From Mesorhizobium alhagi CCNWXJ12-2 (GTDB lineage: Bacteria > Pseudomonadota > Alphaproteobacteria > Rhizobiales > Rhizobiaceae): 63,069 nt of DNA. Shown one piece after another: positions 52,716-62,430 of the stretch. The translations under genes and the position numbers were made by a program. Every line of letters begins with the position of its first letter. The stretch's first letter is position 1. Under the pieces are notes generated by a model. The model saw nothing but the letters and a program-made list of their open reading frames with translations. It made no database searches and had not been told where the DNA came from. The stretch is from NCBI RefSeq assembly GCF_000236565.1, contig NZ_AHAM01000208.1, positions 1 to 63,069 on the forward strand, read 5' to 3'.

Positions 52716-54011
52716 TCAGACAGGCTTGGCCGGCATGCGCAGCGCCGAATAGGTCAAGAGCGCCGACACCAGATAGAGCGCGACGAACATTGCGTTCAGC
52801 GACCAGATGAAAGCCGCGGTATCCGGGCTGCGCATCATGACAAAGATCAGCAGCACGGCCTTTGCGCCCGCAAGCAAAGCGAGATTGAGCGCGCGGACAA
52901 ATGTCTGCCCGCGCGCAAACAGTAGCTCGGCCTGATACTCGATCAGATTGCGCAGCCCGGGCACGAAAACCGCCAACCCGACCAGCGGCGCGGCCTCTTC
53001 CACGGTTCGGCCCAATGCCGCCGGGAAATAGTGAAGAACGACAGCAAGGCTTAGCAACGCGCCCGTCGAAACGGCAAAGATGCCGGTTTCGATGCTGCCG
53101 CGTATGCGCCAGTTTTTCAGCATGTCCGGCGCGCGCATTATCCGCTGCACCAGCATCATCGAAAATGTACGGATCGGAATGGCGGTCAGATCGACGAGCC
53201 GCATGACGATCGCATAGAGGCCGGCTAGCTGCGGCCCGCCGATCGCCAGTACCAGGAGCTTGTCGAACTCCATCTGCAGGTAGAACAGGATTTCCGCTCC
53301 CGCCACATACAGCGAATCCGCAAGCCGGCGCCAATAGAGCAGCGGTCGGAAACGCAGGCGCTGGCGGGGGTAAAACAGCGCGATCGCTGCAATCAGGGCG
53401 ATGCCGTTGATGACGATATAGAAGCCCGACCACGCGGCCAGGCTGTCCGTTGGCCACAACGCAAACGCGACCGCGCCCGCCGCGCGCATGACCGTTCCGA
53501 AAATGGTCAGGGAAGCCGCGCGACCGAACCGGTTCTGGCCGTTGTTGACGATGACCACAACCTCGAACGGCCGCCACAACAGCGCTTCGGTGACTATCAC
53601 CGCGGCGAATATCGAAAGCGCCATCTGCCCCGAAAAGAACAGCAGGTAGGTCAGCCATGCCGCCGCCGCCAAAACTGGAAGCGACAGCGCCGCCATCGCT
53701 AGAAAGCCGGCCGTGTACGTACCGATAAGGTTTGGGCGTATGGTCGCCGTGCGGTAGAGCGCAGAGATGAAGCCGAAGGCCAGGATCCGCGACAGCATGA
53801 CGCCGGCGGCTGAAGCCGTGGCGAAAAGCCCGAAATCGCCCAACGACAGCGTGTTCGCCAGCGCGACGAAATAGAGCAGCGAAAACACCAGCCGGCCACC
53901 GGCGCCGCTGATCGCCGCGAAATAGTCGCGCAGAAGGCCGCGCCGCTCCGACAGGAACGCGCCAATTCTGGCGAAAGGCCGCCTTTGCCGGATGTCGCTT
54001 GCCTCGGTCAT
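52716..54011 (-). CDS. Polysaccharide flippase-like membrane protein (Wzx/MATE-type)
   Basis: The 431-residue protein has about twelve hydrophobic helices and flippase-like elements: RLVFSLLYFVALANTLSLGD, FATASAAGVMLSRILAFGFI, and NNGQNRFGRAASLTIFGTVM with FDKLLVLAIGGPQLAGLYAI typical of the Wzx/oligosaccharidyl-lipid flippase superfamily. It would move lipid-linked repeat units across the inner membrane for the local ligase/polymerase. The ATG is at 54011. Confidence 0.88.
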   Translation of the reverse strand: MTEASDIRQRRPFARIGAFLSERRGLLRDYFAAISGAGGRLVFSLLYFVALANTLSLGDFGLFATASAAGVMLSRILAFGFISALYRTATIRPNLIGTYTAGFLAMAALSLPVLAAAAWLTYLLFFSGQMALSIFAAVIVTEALLWRPFEVVVIVNNGQNRFGRAASLTIFGTVMRAAGAVAFALWPTDSLAAWSGFYIVINGIALIAAIALFYPRQRLRFRPLLYWRRLADSLYVAGAEILFYLQMEFDKLLVLAIGGPQLAGLYAIVMRLVDLTAIPIRTFSMMLVQRIMRAPDMLKNWRIRGSIETGIFAVSTGALLSLAVVLHYFPAALGRTVEEAAPLVGLAVFVPGLRNLIEYQAELLFARGQTFVRALNLALLAGAKAVLLIFVMMRSPDTAAFIWSLNAMFVALYLVSALLTYSALRMPAKPV

Positions 54012-54192
54012 GTTTCTGCGAATGCTAGCGCGGAAAGTTTAATGGGCGGTTCCGAGGAGAGCGCCGCCGTTTTCCGCTAGATGATGAACGCCTTTAGGTC
54101 GCTAAATTAACCTTTTGTTTCCCATGGCTGTTTAGCGTGGCTTAACGTTTGCACTCACCAATCCGGCATGCGCCGGGAAACGGCCGCAATCC

Positions 54193-56781
54193 ATGTTCGA
54201 CACCGATCAACGCGACGATCCACGGCGTGAGCGCTCGTTGCTTTCGTTTGGCGACGCCCGGCCCGGTGAAGGCGTTCCGCAGCGTTCGGCGTCGCTTCTT
54301 GCCGCGGCCGAGCCGCAACGTACTTACGATGCCGCCGCTCGCCATCATTCGGCCCGTCAGCGCCGGGAGGTTAAGAACGATCCGCCTCCGCCTCGTCATG
54401 AACGCGTAGCGGCGATCGATGAAAAGCCCGCACCCAAAGCGGCGCCTGCGACGGCCTCAGCCGGGATGGACTGGGTCAGCGGCCTTGTCCCTGGCTGGAT
54501 CAGCCGGCGCTTGCGGGCAGAAGGCGGGGACGGCGCACCTCAGCCGGCCGTGGATGTTCGCGCCGAGCGCCGCGAGGATCGATATATTCCGAGCGTCGAC
54601 CAGTCGGAACCGGCTCCCAACCGCGATGTGCCCGACGAGCATTGGAAGCCGCTCATCGACCCCGGCAAGGTGGTCGCCGGCATAGCCAGATCGAAATGGA
54701 TTATCGTCGGTACGACAGTTCTCGGCGCGGTGCTGGGCGTCATGATCGCCCTATCCACCCCCAAGAAATACGAGGCCACGGTCGAGTTGCTGGTTGATCC
54801 GCGAGACCTCAATCTCGTCGAGCGCGATATCACCCAGGGCGGGCTTTCAAACGAAGCTACTTTGGCGATTATCGAGAACCAGGTCCGGATCCTGACCTCC
54901 GGCACGGTGCTGACCAAAGTCGTGGATCGTCTCAATCTCGCCAGCGATCCCGAATTCAACGGCGAGGGCAGCGATGGCGGCATCGGCGCCTTCATATCGA
55001 ATCTGCGCTCGCTCCTGTCGCGCAGCGATGGCGACGATGGAGGCGACAGGCGGCACACTCTTGCCGTGCAGAACCTTTCCGAGTCCCTCTCGGTCGAGCG
55101 CGGCGGCAAGACCTTCGTTATCATGATCAGCGCGGTCACCAAGGATGGCGAAAAATCAGCCCTCATCGCCAACACCATGACCGATGTGTTTCTGCAGACC
55201 TACGGGCAAATCCAGTCCAATACGGCCGGGCGGGCAGAGGAGGAGTTGACGTCGAGGCTCGACCAGCTCCGCGCAGGCGTCGAGGCGGCCGAGCGCAAGG
55301 TCGAGACGTTCAAGGCGGAAAACGACATCATCGACGCGCAGGGCCGGCTGATCACGGATGACGAGATCGTAAAGCTGAACGAGCAGCTTTCGGTGGCCCG
55401 CGCACGGACGCTGGAATTGAACGCTAGGGCTGCGTCTACGCGCTCTGTCAATGTCGACGCGGTGCTCGGCGGAACGCTCCCGGAGGAGCTGACTTCGCCG
55501 ACCATCCAGGAGTTGCGTGCACAATATTCGTCGCTGAAAAGTGACGCCGACCGGATGGCTGTGCGGCTCGGCCCGCGACATCCCGAACGCATGGCGATCG
55601 AAGCGCAACTCGCCGGCGCACGCGACATGATCAACAGCGAACTGCGCCGCATCGTCTCGTCGACGCAGACGGAGCTAAAGCGGGCAGTGCAGCTCGAACA
55701 GGAACTCGCCTCGCGGCTGGCTCAGCTGAAGGTGCGCCAGGGTGATCTTAGCAGCGAGATGGTGACGCTGCGCGAACTCGAACGCGAAGCGTCCGCCAAG
55801 CGCGCCGTATACGAGGCGTTCCTGCTGCGCGCACGCGAAACCGGCGAGCAGAAGGATATCAACACCGCCAATATGAGCGTGATTTCCAAGGCGTGGCCGC
55901 CGCTCAACGCCAATCCGCCCTCGCGTTCGACGATGGCATTGACCGGGCTGATGCTCGGATTCTTCGCCGGCGTCGGATTCGGCGGCATGCGCGGCGCCTA
56001 TGAAAGCCTGCGCGAAACCGCCAACTCCCGCGCGACGCGGCAAAAGCCGCGCAGGGGCGATTCATACAGCCAGGCTATTCCGGCGGCTCCCGAAGATGGA
56101 CTTGCCGAGGTCAACTCGTCCCGTCCGGCGACAGAAGAAGAGGCTTATCACGCCATCCGGTTGGAGCCGCGCAGCCGACAAGCCGCTCCGGCCGGCATTA
56201 CGCCCGAGGCGCAGCCAGAGCCGCAAAATCCGCCGCGCCGTGATGACGCACTCCCGAGGGAAACTCCGATGCAAGGTCCAGTCTACGCCTACTCGCCCTT
56301 TGGCGCGCCACATCCGATGTCCGCCCGTGCCACCTATCCGATGCAGCCACAGGCCCACCCGCAGCCTTATCCGCCGGCGCAGCCGCAGCTGGTCTACCCA
56401 CAACCATACTACGCAGATCCCAACCTGCCCGCGACGCACTATGCACCGCCGATGGCTTATCCGCACGCTCCGGTCCAGCAGGCGCCGCATTGGCAGCAGC
56501 CGCAAATGCCGCCGCAGTCCTATTATCCCTATCCGCAGCAGGGGCAGCCGCCCGTAGGCTTCTATCCGGGGCACATGGCGCCGCAGACGCTCTATCCGCT
56601 GCGCGCGGCGCCGCAGGCCTATGCCCCGCATCCCGCGGCGCCATTCCGGCAGCCGGAAGCTCCTCCTCCCGCCCCGGAGACGCAGCAGGCCCCGATCGAA
56701 GAGATCCGGTCCAGCCTGCGCGAATTTCGCGAGGCCGTGCGCGACCTCACCGAATCCCGGCAGCGCCGCCGCTACTTCTGA
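54193..56781 (+). CDS. Wzz/GumC-like polysaccharide co-polymerase with long Pro/Gln/Tyr-rich tail
   Basis: The 862-residue protein has a 150-residue charged, probably disordered, N-terminus; a first membrane helix near residues 170-194 (IIVGTTVLGAVLGVMIALST); a Wzz domain with YEATVELLVDPRDLNLVERD; a long periplasmic coiled coil (about residues 330-550); and a second helix near residue 580 (MALTGLMLGFFAGVGFGGMR). The last 260 residues are cytoplasmic and rich in Pro, Gln, Tyr and Ala. No BY-kinase Walker motif is present. Such proteins set chain length and export of exopolysaccharide. It ends the surface-glycan locus. Confidence 0.88.
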   Translation: MFDTDQRDDPRRERSLLSFGDARPGEGVPQRSASLLAAAEPQRTYDAAARHHSARQRREVKNDPPPPRHERVAAIDEKPAPKAAPATASAGMDWVSGLVPGWISRRLRAEGGDGAPQPAVDVRAERREDRYIPSVDQSEPAPNRDVPDEHWKPLIDPGKVVAGIARSKWIIVGTTVLGAVLGVMIALSTPKKYEATVELLVDPRDLNLVERDITQGGLSNEATLAIIENQVRILTSGTVLTKVVDRLNLASDPEFNGEGSDGGIGAFISNLRSLLSRSDGDDGGDRRHTLAVQNLSESLSVERGGKTFVIMISAVTKDGEKSALIANTMTDVFLQTYGQIQSNTAGRAEEELTSRLDQLRAGVEAAERKVETFKAENDIIDAQGRLITDDEIVKLNEQLSVARARTLELNARAASTRSVNVDAVLGGTLPEELTSPTIQELRAQYSSLKSDADRMAVRLGPRHPERMAIEAQLAGARDMINSELRRIVSSTQTELKRAVQLEQELASRLAQLKVRQGDLSSEMVTLRELEREASAKRAVYEAFLLRARETGEQKDINTANMSVISKAWPPLNANPPSRSTMALTGLMLGFFAGVGFGGMRGAYESLRETANSRATRQKPRRGDSYSQAIPAAPEDGLAEVNSSRPATEEEAYHAIRLEPRSRQAAPAGITPEAQPEPQNPPRRDDALPRETPMQGPVYAYSPFGAPHPMSARATYPMQPQAHPQPYPPAQPQLVYPQPYYADPNLPATHYAPPMAYPHAPVQQAPHWQQPQMPPQSYYPYPQQGQPPVGFYPGHMAPQTLYPLRAAPQAYAPHPAAPFRQPEAPPPAPETQQAPIEEIRSSLREFREAVRDLTESRQRRRYF

Positions 56782-56897
56782 GCGAGGAATTCCGCAGCGG
56801 TTTCGAGTTTACGCCACGCGACGCCGCTTTGGCGGATTGCGCCGGCAATCTTTCGCCACTATGCCGCAGACTGCCAAGCTGCAGTCAGGGATGAACC

Positions 56898-57797
56898 ATG
56901 GCCGAAATCATTGACGGAAGAGCCGTAGCCGATGAAGTCGTGCAGACCGTCAAACGGCTAACCGGTGAGTTGGTGGATGCCAGGGCGATCACGCCCGGCC
57001 TTGCCGTCGTCATCGTTGGGGAAGATCCGGCGAGCCAGGTCTACGTCTCGTCCAAGGGCCGCAAGGCCAAGGAATGCGGCTTTCACTCCGTCCAGCACAC
57101 GCTGCCGGCCGAAACCTCCGAGGAGCAGCTGGTCGCGATCGTCCACGATTTGAACGCAGACCCGGCGATCCACGGCATACTCGTGCAGTTGCCTCTGCCG
57201 GCCCACATCGATGCCGGCCGCATCATCCAGACCATTGCGCCCGAAAAGGACGTCGACGGATTTCACTACATCAATGTCGGCAAGCTGGGCACCGGCGAAC
57301 TCGACACCGCCTTCGTGCCTTGTACACCGGCAGGCTCCATGCTTCTGATCGAGCGCGTGCGGGGCAAGGACCTGTCCGGCCTGAGTGCTGTTGTTGTCGG
57401 CCGCTCGAACATCGTCGGCAAGCCGATGGCCAATCTCCTGCTCGCCGCCAACTGCACCGTGACCATCGCCCACAGCCGCACGAAGGATCTGCCGGCGCTC
57501 GCCCGTACCGCCGATATTCTTGTGGCCGCCGTGGGTCGCCCCGAGATGATCAAAGGCGATTGGGTGAAGCCCGGCGCCACCGTCATCGACGTAGGCATCA
57601 ACCGGATCGCAGCGCCGGAAAAGGGCGAAGGCAAGTCACGGCTGGTCGGAGACGTGGCATTCGCGGAGGCGGAAAAAGCTGCAGGCGCGATCACACCGGT
57701 GCCGGGCGGCGTCGGCCCGATGACGATCGCGCTCCTTATGGCCAACACGCTGGTTTCCGCATATCGTGCCGCGGGCCTAAAGCGCCCGACATTCTAA
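56898..57797 (+). CDS. folD: Bifunctional methylenetetrahydrofolate dehydrogenase/cyclohydrolase FolD
   Basis: FolD interconverts 5,10-methylene- and 10-formyl-tetrahydrofolate, feeding purine and formyl-Met synthesis. The 299-residue protein has the catalytic Tyr and Lys in [60 protein letters not shown], the NADP site [20 protein letters not shown] and the C-terminal [20 protein letters not shown]. It is 116 bases after the Wzz-like gene and is probably a separate unit. A GlxA-type regulator follows. Confidence 0.97.
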   Translation: MAEIIDGRAVADEVVQTVKRLTGELVDARAITPGLAVVIVGEDPASQVYVSSKGRKAKECGFHSVQHTLPAETSEEQLVAIVHDLNADPAIHGILVQLPLPAHIDAGRIIQTIAPEKDVDGFHYINVGKLGTGELDTAFVPCTPAGSMLLIERVRGKDLSGLSAVVVGRSNIVGKPMANLLLAANCTVTIAHSRTKDLPALARTADILVAAVGRPEMIKGDWVKPGATVIDVGINRIAAPEKGEGKSRLVGDVAFAEAEKAAGAITPVPGGVGPMTIALLMANTLVSAYRAAGLKRPTF

Positions 57798-57849
57798 AGC
57801 CAAGGTCCGAGCTTTGCCCCCGCCTCCTCTTGCTGTAGAACGGCCGGCC

Positions 57850-58812
57850 ATGCCCGACCAGATCCAGGGGGGCCGGCAGTTCGCATTCCTGCTGGTCGAC
57901 AAATTTTCGATGTTTTCGCTGGCCGCAGCGATAGACACGTTCCGATCAGCGAACCGGCTGCTTGGCTACGACTATTATGGCTGGACCACCGTGTCGGCAG
58001 ACGGCGATGCCGTCATGGCGTCGAACGCCCTGCCGCTGAAGATCGATTACAGCGTGGCCGACCTGCCGTCCGTCGACATATTGTTCGTTTCCGTTGGCCT
58101 GACGACGGAATTTCCCGGCAAGAGCAAAGTGCTCGGCGCGCTCCGCAGTTGGGGCAGGCGCGGCGGCGCGCTCGGCGCGCTGTCGGTTGGCTCATACCTG
58201 CTTGCCGAAGCCGGCCAGCTCGAAGGTCACCGCTGCACCATCCATTGGGAAAACCGCGCCGGCTTCATGGAGAAATTCCCGGATATCGACTGCACCGGCA
58301 ACGTTTTCGAGATCGACCGCAAGCGCTATACCTGCGCGGGCGGCACGACCTCCATTGACCTGATGCTCGAAATCGTGCGCACCGACTTCGGATCCAACAT
58401 TGCCAACGGCGTCGCCAACCAGTTCCAGCACGAGCGCATCCGCTCGGCGGGCGACCGCCAGCGCGTCGGTCCCGAGCGCGACCTGACCGGCAAGTCGGAG
58501 AAGCTGCGCAAGATCGTGGAACTGATGGCCGACAACCTCGACGAGCCGTTCTCGGCGGTGCAACTGGCGAAATCCGCCGGCCTGTCGGTGCGGCAGGTGG
58601 AGCGCCTGTTTCTACGCCATCTCAATGTGACCCCCGGCCGCTATTACATGCGGCTCAGGCTCGAGCGTGCGCGCGAATTGCTGCGCCAGACCAACATGCC
58701 CATCCTCGACGTGGCGATCGCGACCGGCTTCACCTCGCATTCCTATTTCGCCCAGAGCTACCGGTTGCAGTTCGGCCGGCCGCCTTCCGAAGAGCGCCGC
58801 ACCACCTACTGA
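57850..58812 (+). CDS. GlxA-family AraC-type transcriptional regulator
   Basis: The 320-residue protein has an N-terminal DJ-1/PfpI-like domain (FAFLLVDKFSMFSLAAAIDT, later IHWENRAGFMEKFPDIDCTG and YTCAGGTTSIDLMLEIVRTD) and a C-terminal AraC helix-turn-helix pair (LAKSAGLSVRQVERLFLRHL and PILDVAIATGFTSHSYFAQS). This is the GlxA architecture; members often respond to amine or choline/carnitine-type metabolites, but the inducer here is unknown. I chose the ATG at 57850; a TTG at 57814 is possible. Confidence 0.92.
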   Translation: MPDQIQGGRQFAFLLVDKFSMFSLAAAIDTFRSANRLLGYDYYGWTTVSADGDAVMASNALPLKIDYSVADLPSVDILFVSVGLTTEFPGKSKVLGALRSWGRRGGALGALSVGSYLLAEAGQLEGHRCTIHWENRAGFMEKFPDIDCTGNVFEIDRKRYTCAGGTTSIDLMLEIVRTDFGSNIANGVANQFQHERIRSAGDRQRVGPERDLTGKSEKLRKIVELMADNLDEPFSAVQLAKSAGLSVRQVERLFLRHLNVTPGRYYMRLRLERARELLRQTNMPILDVAIATGFTSHSYFAQSYRLQFGRPPSEERRTTY

Positions 58813-58893
58813 TCGGCAGGGCGCCGGGGTGTCAGCCTGTAGCGGCTTCGTTAGCTTGCGATCGCGAGCGAACAGCCGATCGAGGGGGATATC

Positions 58894-60546
58894 ATGAGCG
58901 CATTGTCACGTGGCGTGCTGGCGGCATTTTTGAGCCTCTGGCTGACCGCCATCGCCGCTTCGGCGGACCGCGCGATCATCGTGCTTGATGCGTCGGGCTC
59001 GATGTGGGGCCAGATCGACGGTCAGCCCAAGCTCGAAATCGCACGCCAGACGCTGAGGACGGTGCTTCAGACGATTCCCGCCGACATGGAGCTTGGCCTG
59101 CTGGCCTATGGGCACCGCGAGAAAGGCAATTGCGACGATATCGAGCTGGTGGTGCCGCCGGCGCCGGGCGCCGCTTCGTCCATCACGCTCGCCGCGGACG
59201 CGATGAAATTCCTCGGAAAGACGCCGCTGTCCGCCTCGGTCAGGCAGGCGGCGGAAGCCCTGCGCTACGCCAAGGACAAGGCGACGGTAATCCTGATCAC
59301 CGATGGCCTCGAAACCTGCAATGCCGATCCCTGCGCGGTCGGAACCGAACTCGAACAGGCCGGCGTCGATTTCACCGCCCATGTCGTCGGTTTCGGCCTG
59401 ACCGCAGAAGAGGGCCGGCAGGTGGCGTGTCTCGCGGAGAACACCGGCGGCAAATACATCCAGGCGTCGGACGCCGGAGCGCTGAAGGATGCCTTGACGG
59501 TCGTGGTCGCGCCCGCTCCGCAGCCCGAGCCGGAACCCGCCCCTGCGCCCGAGCCTGCCGCACCCGAATTCAACTTCGTCCCGAAAACGCTGCTGGCCGA
59601 GGGCCAGCCGGCGCCCGACGAGGCTGGAAATGCCTATGAAATCTACGCGGTGACAGCCGATGGCTCCAAGGGAGAGCGCGTCGCGACCGAATACAACAAC
59701 TACAAGGGCAGCCTGGAGCCGGGCGACTACATCGTCAGGGCGACGCTTGGCGAGGCGTCCGCCGAAATGCCGGTCAAGATCGAGGTCGGCAAGATCGCCG
59801 AGCCGGTCTTCGTGCTCAACGCCGGCACTCTGATTGTCCGGCCGCTGGCGAGTGAGGGCGCCGAGGTCAGCGACGGTGCGACGGTGATCACCGAATATCC
59901 GGGCGGCGGCAAGGCCACCAATTATGGGCTGACCAAGGTCGTCCTGCCCGCCGGCGAGCAGAAGCTGACGGTGAAAATCGGCGAGGGCGAGGTCAGCGAA
60001 ACGGTCACGCTCGCCGCTGGCCAGACCGTCGAAAAAGATGTTGTGCTGGGCATCGGCAGCGTCGTCGTCAATGCGTTCTACACGCAGGGAGGCGAGAAGG
60101 TCGAGGCGTCGGGACTGGACGTGAAGCTGTTCAAGGCGAAGCAGAAGATCGACGGCTCGCGCGAGCAGGTGACCTACGGCTTCGGCCCCGACACAAAATT
60201 CGAGCTGTCGCCGGGCGACTACGTCGCGATCGTCAGGATGGACAAAGCGGAGGCCGAGCAGCCCTTCAATATCCGCGCCGGTGAGTCGAAGGATGTTACT
60301 GCCCACCTGAATGCCGGCGTGCTCGCCGTTTCCGCCCCCGGCGCAAAGCACATCGAAGTGTTCGGGGCCAAGAAGGACATCCAGGGCAACCGCAAGGCAT
60401 TCGGCTACGCCTTCGACGAGAAGCACCAGGCGACCCTGCCGGCCGGCGACTACATGATCGTCGCCGACCGCGGCGACAATGGCGGCAAGAAGGAAGCCAC
60501 CGCGACGGTCAATGCCGGCGAGCGGACCGAGGTGATTGTGCCGTAG
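58894..60546 (+). CDS. Secreted von Willebrand factor A domain protein with four C-terminal repeats
   Basis: The 550-residue protein has a signal peptide ([20 protein letters not shown], cleaved around AAS-AD) and a VWA domain with the MIDAS start [13 protein letters not shown] at residue 31, then [14 protein letters not shown] Pro/Glu linker ([20 protein letters not shown]) separates it from about 300 residues of beta-rich tandem repeats, each with LPAGDYxVxV followed by an alanine/glycine-rich AGxxxxVxxxLNAGxLxV pattern. It probably acts in the periplasm or on the cell surface. It converges on edd with three bases between the stops. Confidence 0.85.
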   Translation: MSALSRGVLAAFLSLWLTAIAASADRAIIVLDASGSMWGQIDGQPKLEIARQTLRTVLQTIPADMELGLLAYGHREKGNCDDIELVVPPAPGAASSITLAADAMKFLGKTPLSASVRQAAEALRYAKDKATVILITDGLETCNADPCAVGTELEQAGVDFTAHVVGFGLTAEEGRQVACLAENTGGKYIQASDAGALKDALTVVVAPAPQPEPEPAPAPEPAAPEFNFVPKTLLAEGQPAPDEAGNAYEIYAVTADGSKGERVATEYNNYKGSLEPGDYIVRATLGEASAEMPVKIEVGKIAEPVFVLNAGTLIVRPLASEGAEVSDGATVITEYPGGGKATNYGLTKVVLPAGEQKLTVKIGEGEVSETVTLAAGQTVEKDVVLGIGSVVVNAFYTQGGEKVEASGLDVKLFKAKQKIDGSREQVTYGFGPDTKFELSPGDYVAIVRMDKAEAEQPFNIRAGESKDVTAHLNAGVLAVSAPGAKHIEVFGAKKDIQGNRKAFGYAFDEKHQATLPAGDYMIVADRGDNGGKKEATATVNAGERTEVIVP

Positions 60547-60549
60547 GCT

Positions 60550-62373
60550 TCACGCCACCCCGAATGCGCTCGCGCCGTGGTCGGCGCGCGCGACCATCTG
60601 GCGGAAGCCGGCGAACAATTCGCGGCCGAAGCCGTGCTCGTTGGCGGACAGGTCGATGTCGGGAACTTTCCGTACCGCCAGTTCGGAAGCGGGCGCGAGG
60701 ACCTCGAGCGAGCCATTGTCGGCGTCGAGCCGGATCATGTCTCCATCCCGGATCCTGCCGATGACGCCGCCTTCCAACGCTTCCGGGGTCACATGGATCG
60801 CCGCCGGAACCTTGCCCGACGCGCCCGACATGCGCCCGTCCGTGACCAGCGCAACCTTGTGGCCGCGGTCCTGCAGCACACCCAATATCGTCGTCAGCTT
60901 GTGGAGTTCGGGCATGCCGTTGGCCTTCGGTCCCTGGAAACGGATGACCGCGACGAAATCGCGGTCGAGCTGGCCGGCCTTGAAGGCATCGTTCAGCGCC
61001 TGCTGGCTGTCCAGCACGATCGCCGGCGCCTCGATCAGCCGCCGCTCTGGTTTCACCGCCGACGTCTTGATGATCGCGTGGCCGATATTGCCAGCGAGAA
61101 CGCGCAGGCCGCCGGTTGGCTGGAACGGCTTGGCGAAGGTCGTCAGAACTTTCTCGTCGCCGCTGACCTTCGGCGCCGCCTCGCGGATCACGCTGCCGTC
61201 CGGACCGAGCCTGGCTTCCACGGCATAGGGCCGCAGGCCTTCGCCCCACACGGTCTGCACGTCCTCGTGCAGCAAGCCGGCATCGAGCAATTCGCGGATC
61301 AGGAAGCCGAGCCCGCCCGCCGCATGGAAATGGTTCACGTCGGCCAGCCCGTTCGGATAGACTCGCGCAAGCAGCGGCGTCGCCTCGGAGAGGTCTGAAA
61401 TGTCCTGCCAGGTGATCTGGATGCCGGCGGCGTGAGCCATCGCGATCAGGTGGATGGTGTGGTTGGTCGAACCGCCGGTCGCGTGCAGCCCGACGATGCC
61501 GTTCACCACCGAGCGCTCGTCGATCATCCGGCCGACAGGCGTGTAGGCGTTGCCCATGGCAGTGATCGCCAGCGCCCGCTTCGCCGCCTCTCGCGTTAGC
61601 GCGTCGCGCAGCGGCGTGTTGGGGTTGACGAACGAGGCGCCCGGCGTGTGCAGGCCCATGATCTCCATCAGCATCTGGTTGGAGTTTGCCGTGCCGTAGA
61701 AAGTGCAGGTGCCCGGGCTGTGATAGGATTTCGACTCCGCCTCCAGCAGTTCGGCGCGTCCGACCTTGCCTTCGGCATAGAGCTGGCGCACGCGCGCCTT
61801 CTCGTCATTCGGAATGCCGGTGGTCATCGGCCCGGCGGGGATGAACACCGCCGGCAGATGACCGAAGGTCAGCGCCGCGATCGCCAAGCCCGGCACGATC
61901 TTGTCGCAGATGCCGAGATAGACGGCGGCGTCGAACATGTTGTGGCTGAGGCCGATCGCGGTGGCCATGGCGATCACATCGCGCGAAAACAGCGACAGTT
62001 CCATACCCGGCTGGCCCTGCGTGACGCCGTCGCACATGGCCGGCACGCCGCCCGCCACCTGAGCGATGCCTCCCGCCTCGTGCGCCGCCTGCTTGATCAG
62101 TTGCGGGAAGGTCTCGTAGGGCTGATGCGCCGACAGCATGTCGTTGTAGGAGGTGATTATGCCGAGATTGGGCACCTTGTCTCCGGCAAGCGCGGTCTTT
62201 TCAGTGGGCGCGCAGGCGGCGAAGCCGTGGGCGAGATTGCCGCAGGAAAGCACCGCCCGGTTGGCGCCGCGGCTTGCGGCATTGTCGATCCGTTCCAGGT
62301 AGATGTCGCGCGAATTCCTAGAGCGCTGCCGGATGCGTTCGGTGATGGCCTCGATGTCTTTTCTGGCTGTCAT
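60550..62373 (-). CDS. edd: Phosphogluconate dehydratase
   Basis: Edd dehydrates 6-phosphogluconate to 2-keto-3-deoxy-6-phosphogluconate in the Entner-Doudoroff pathway. The 607-residue protein has [40 protein letters not shown], the cluster-ligand Cys regions [20 protein letters not shown] and [31 protein letters not shown]-like [20 protein letters not shown], and the C-terminal [20 protein letters not shown] with [21 protein letters not shown] chose the ATG at 62373; the frame continues upstream without family sequence. It lies 57 bases downstream of pgl. Confidence 0.97.
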   Translation of the reverse strand: MTARKDIEAITERIRQRSRNSRDIYLERIDNAASRGANRAVLSCGNLAHGFAACAPTEKTALAGDKVPNLGIITSYNDMLSAHQPYETFPQLIKQAAHEAGGIAQVAGGVPAMCDGVTQGQPGMELSLFSRDVIAMATAIGLSHNMFDAAVYLGICDKIVPGLAIAALTFGHLPAVFIPAGPMTTGIPNDEKARVRQLYAEGKVGRAELLEAESKSYHSPGTCTFYGTANSNQMLMEIMGLHTPGASFVNPNTPLRDALTREAAKRALAITAMGNAYTPVGRMIDERSVVNGIVGLHATGGSTNHTIHLIAMAHAAGIQITWQDISDLSEATPLLARVYPNGLADVNHFHAAGGLGFLIRELLDAGLLHEDVQTVWGEGLRPYAVEARLGPDGSVIREAAPKVSGDEKVLTTFAKPFQPTGGLRVLAGNIGHAIIKTSAVKPERRLIEAPAIVLDSQQALNDAFKAGQLDRDFVAVIRFQGPKANGMPELHKLTTILGVLQDRGHKVALVTDGRMSGASGKVPAAIHVTPEALEGGVIGRIRDGDMIRLDADNGSLEVLAPASELAVRKVPDIDLSANEHGFGRELFAGFRQMVARADHGASAFGVA

Positions 62374-62430
62374 GATGGTGCATCCTCTTCGATAATGCCG
62401 GAGCGGGAGATCTCCGGTATCGGCATTCAA

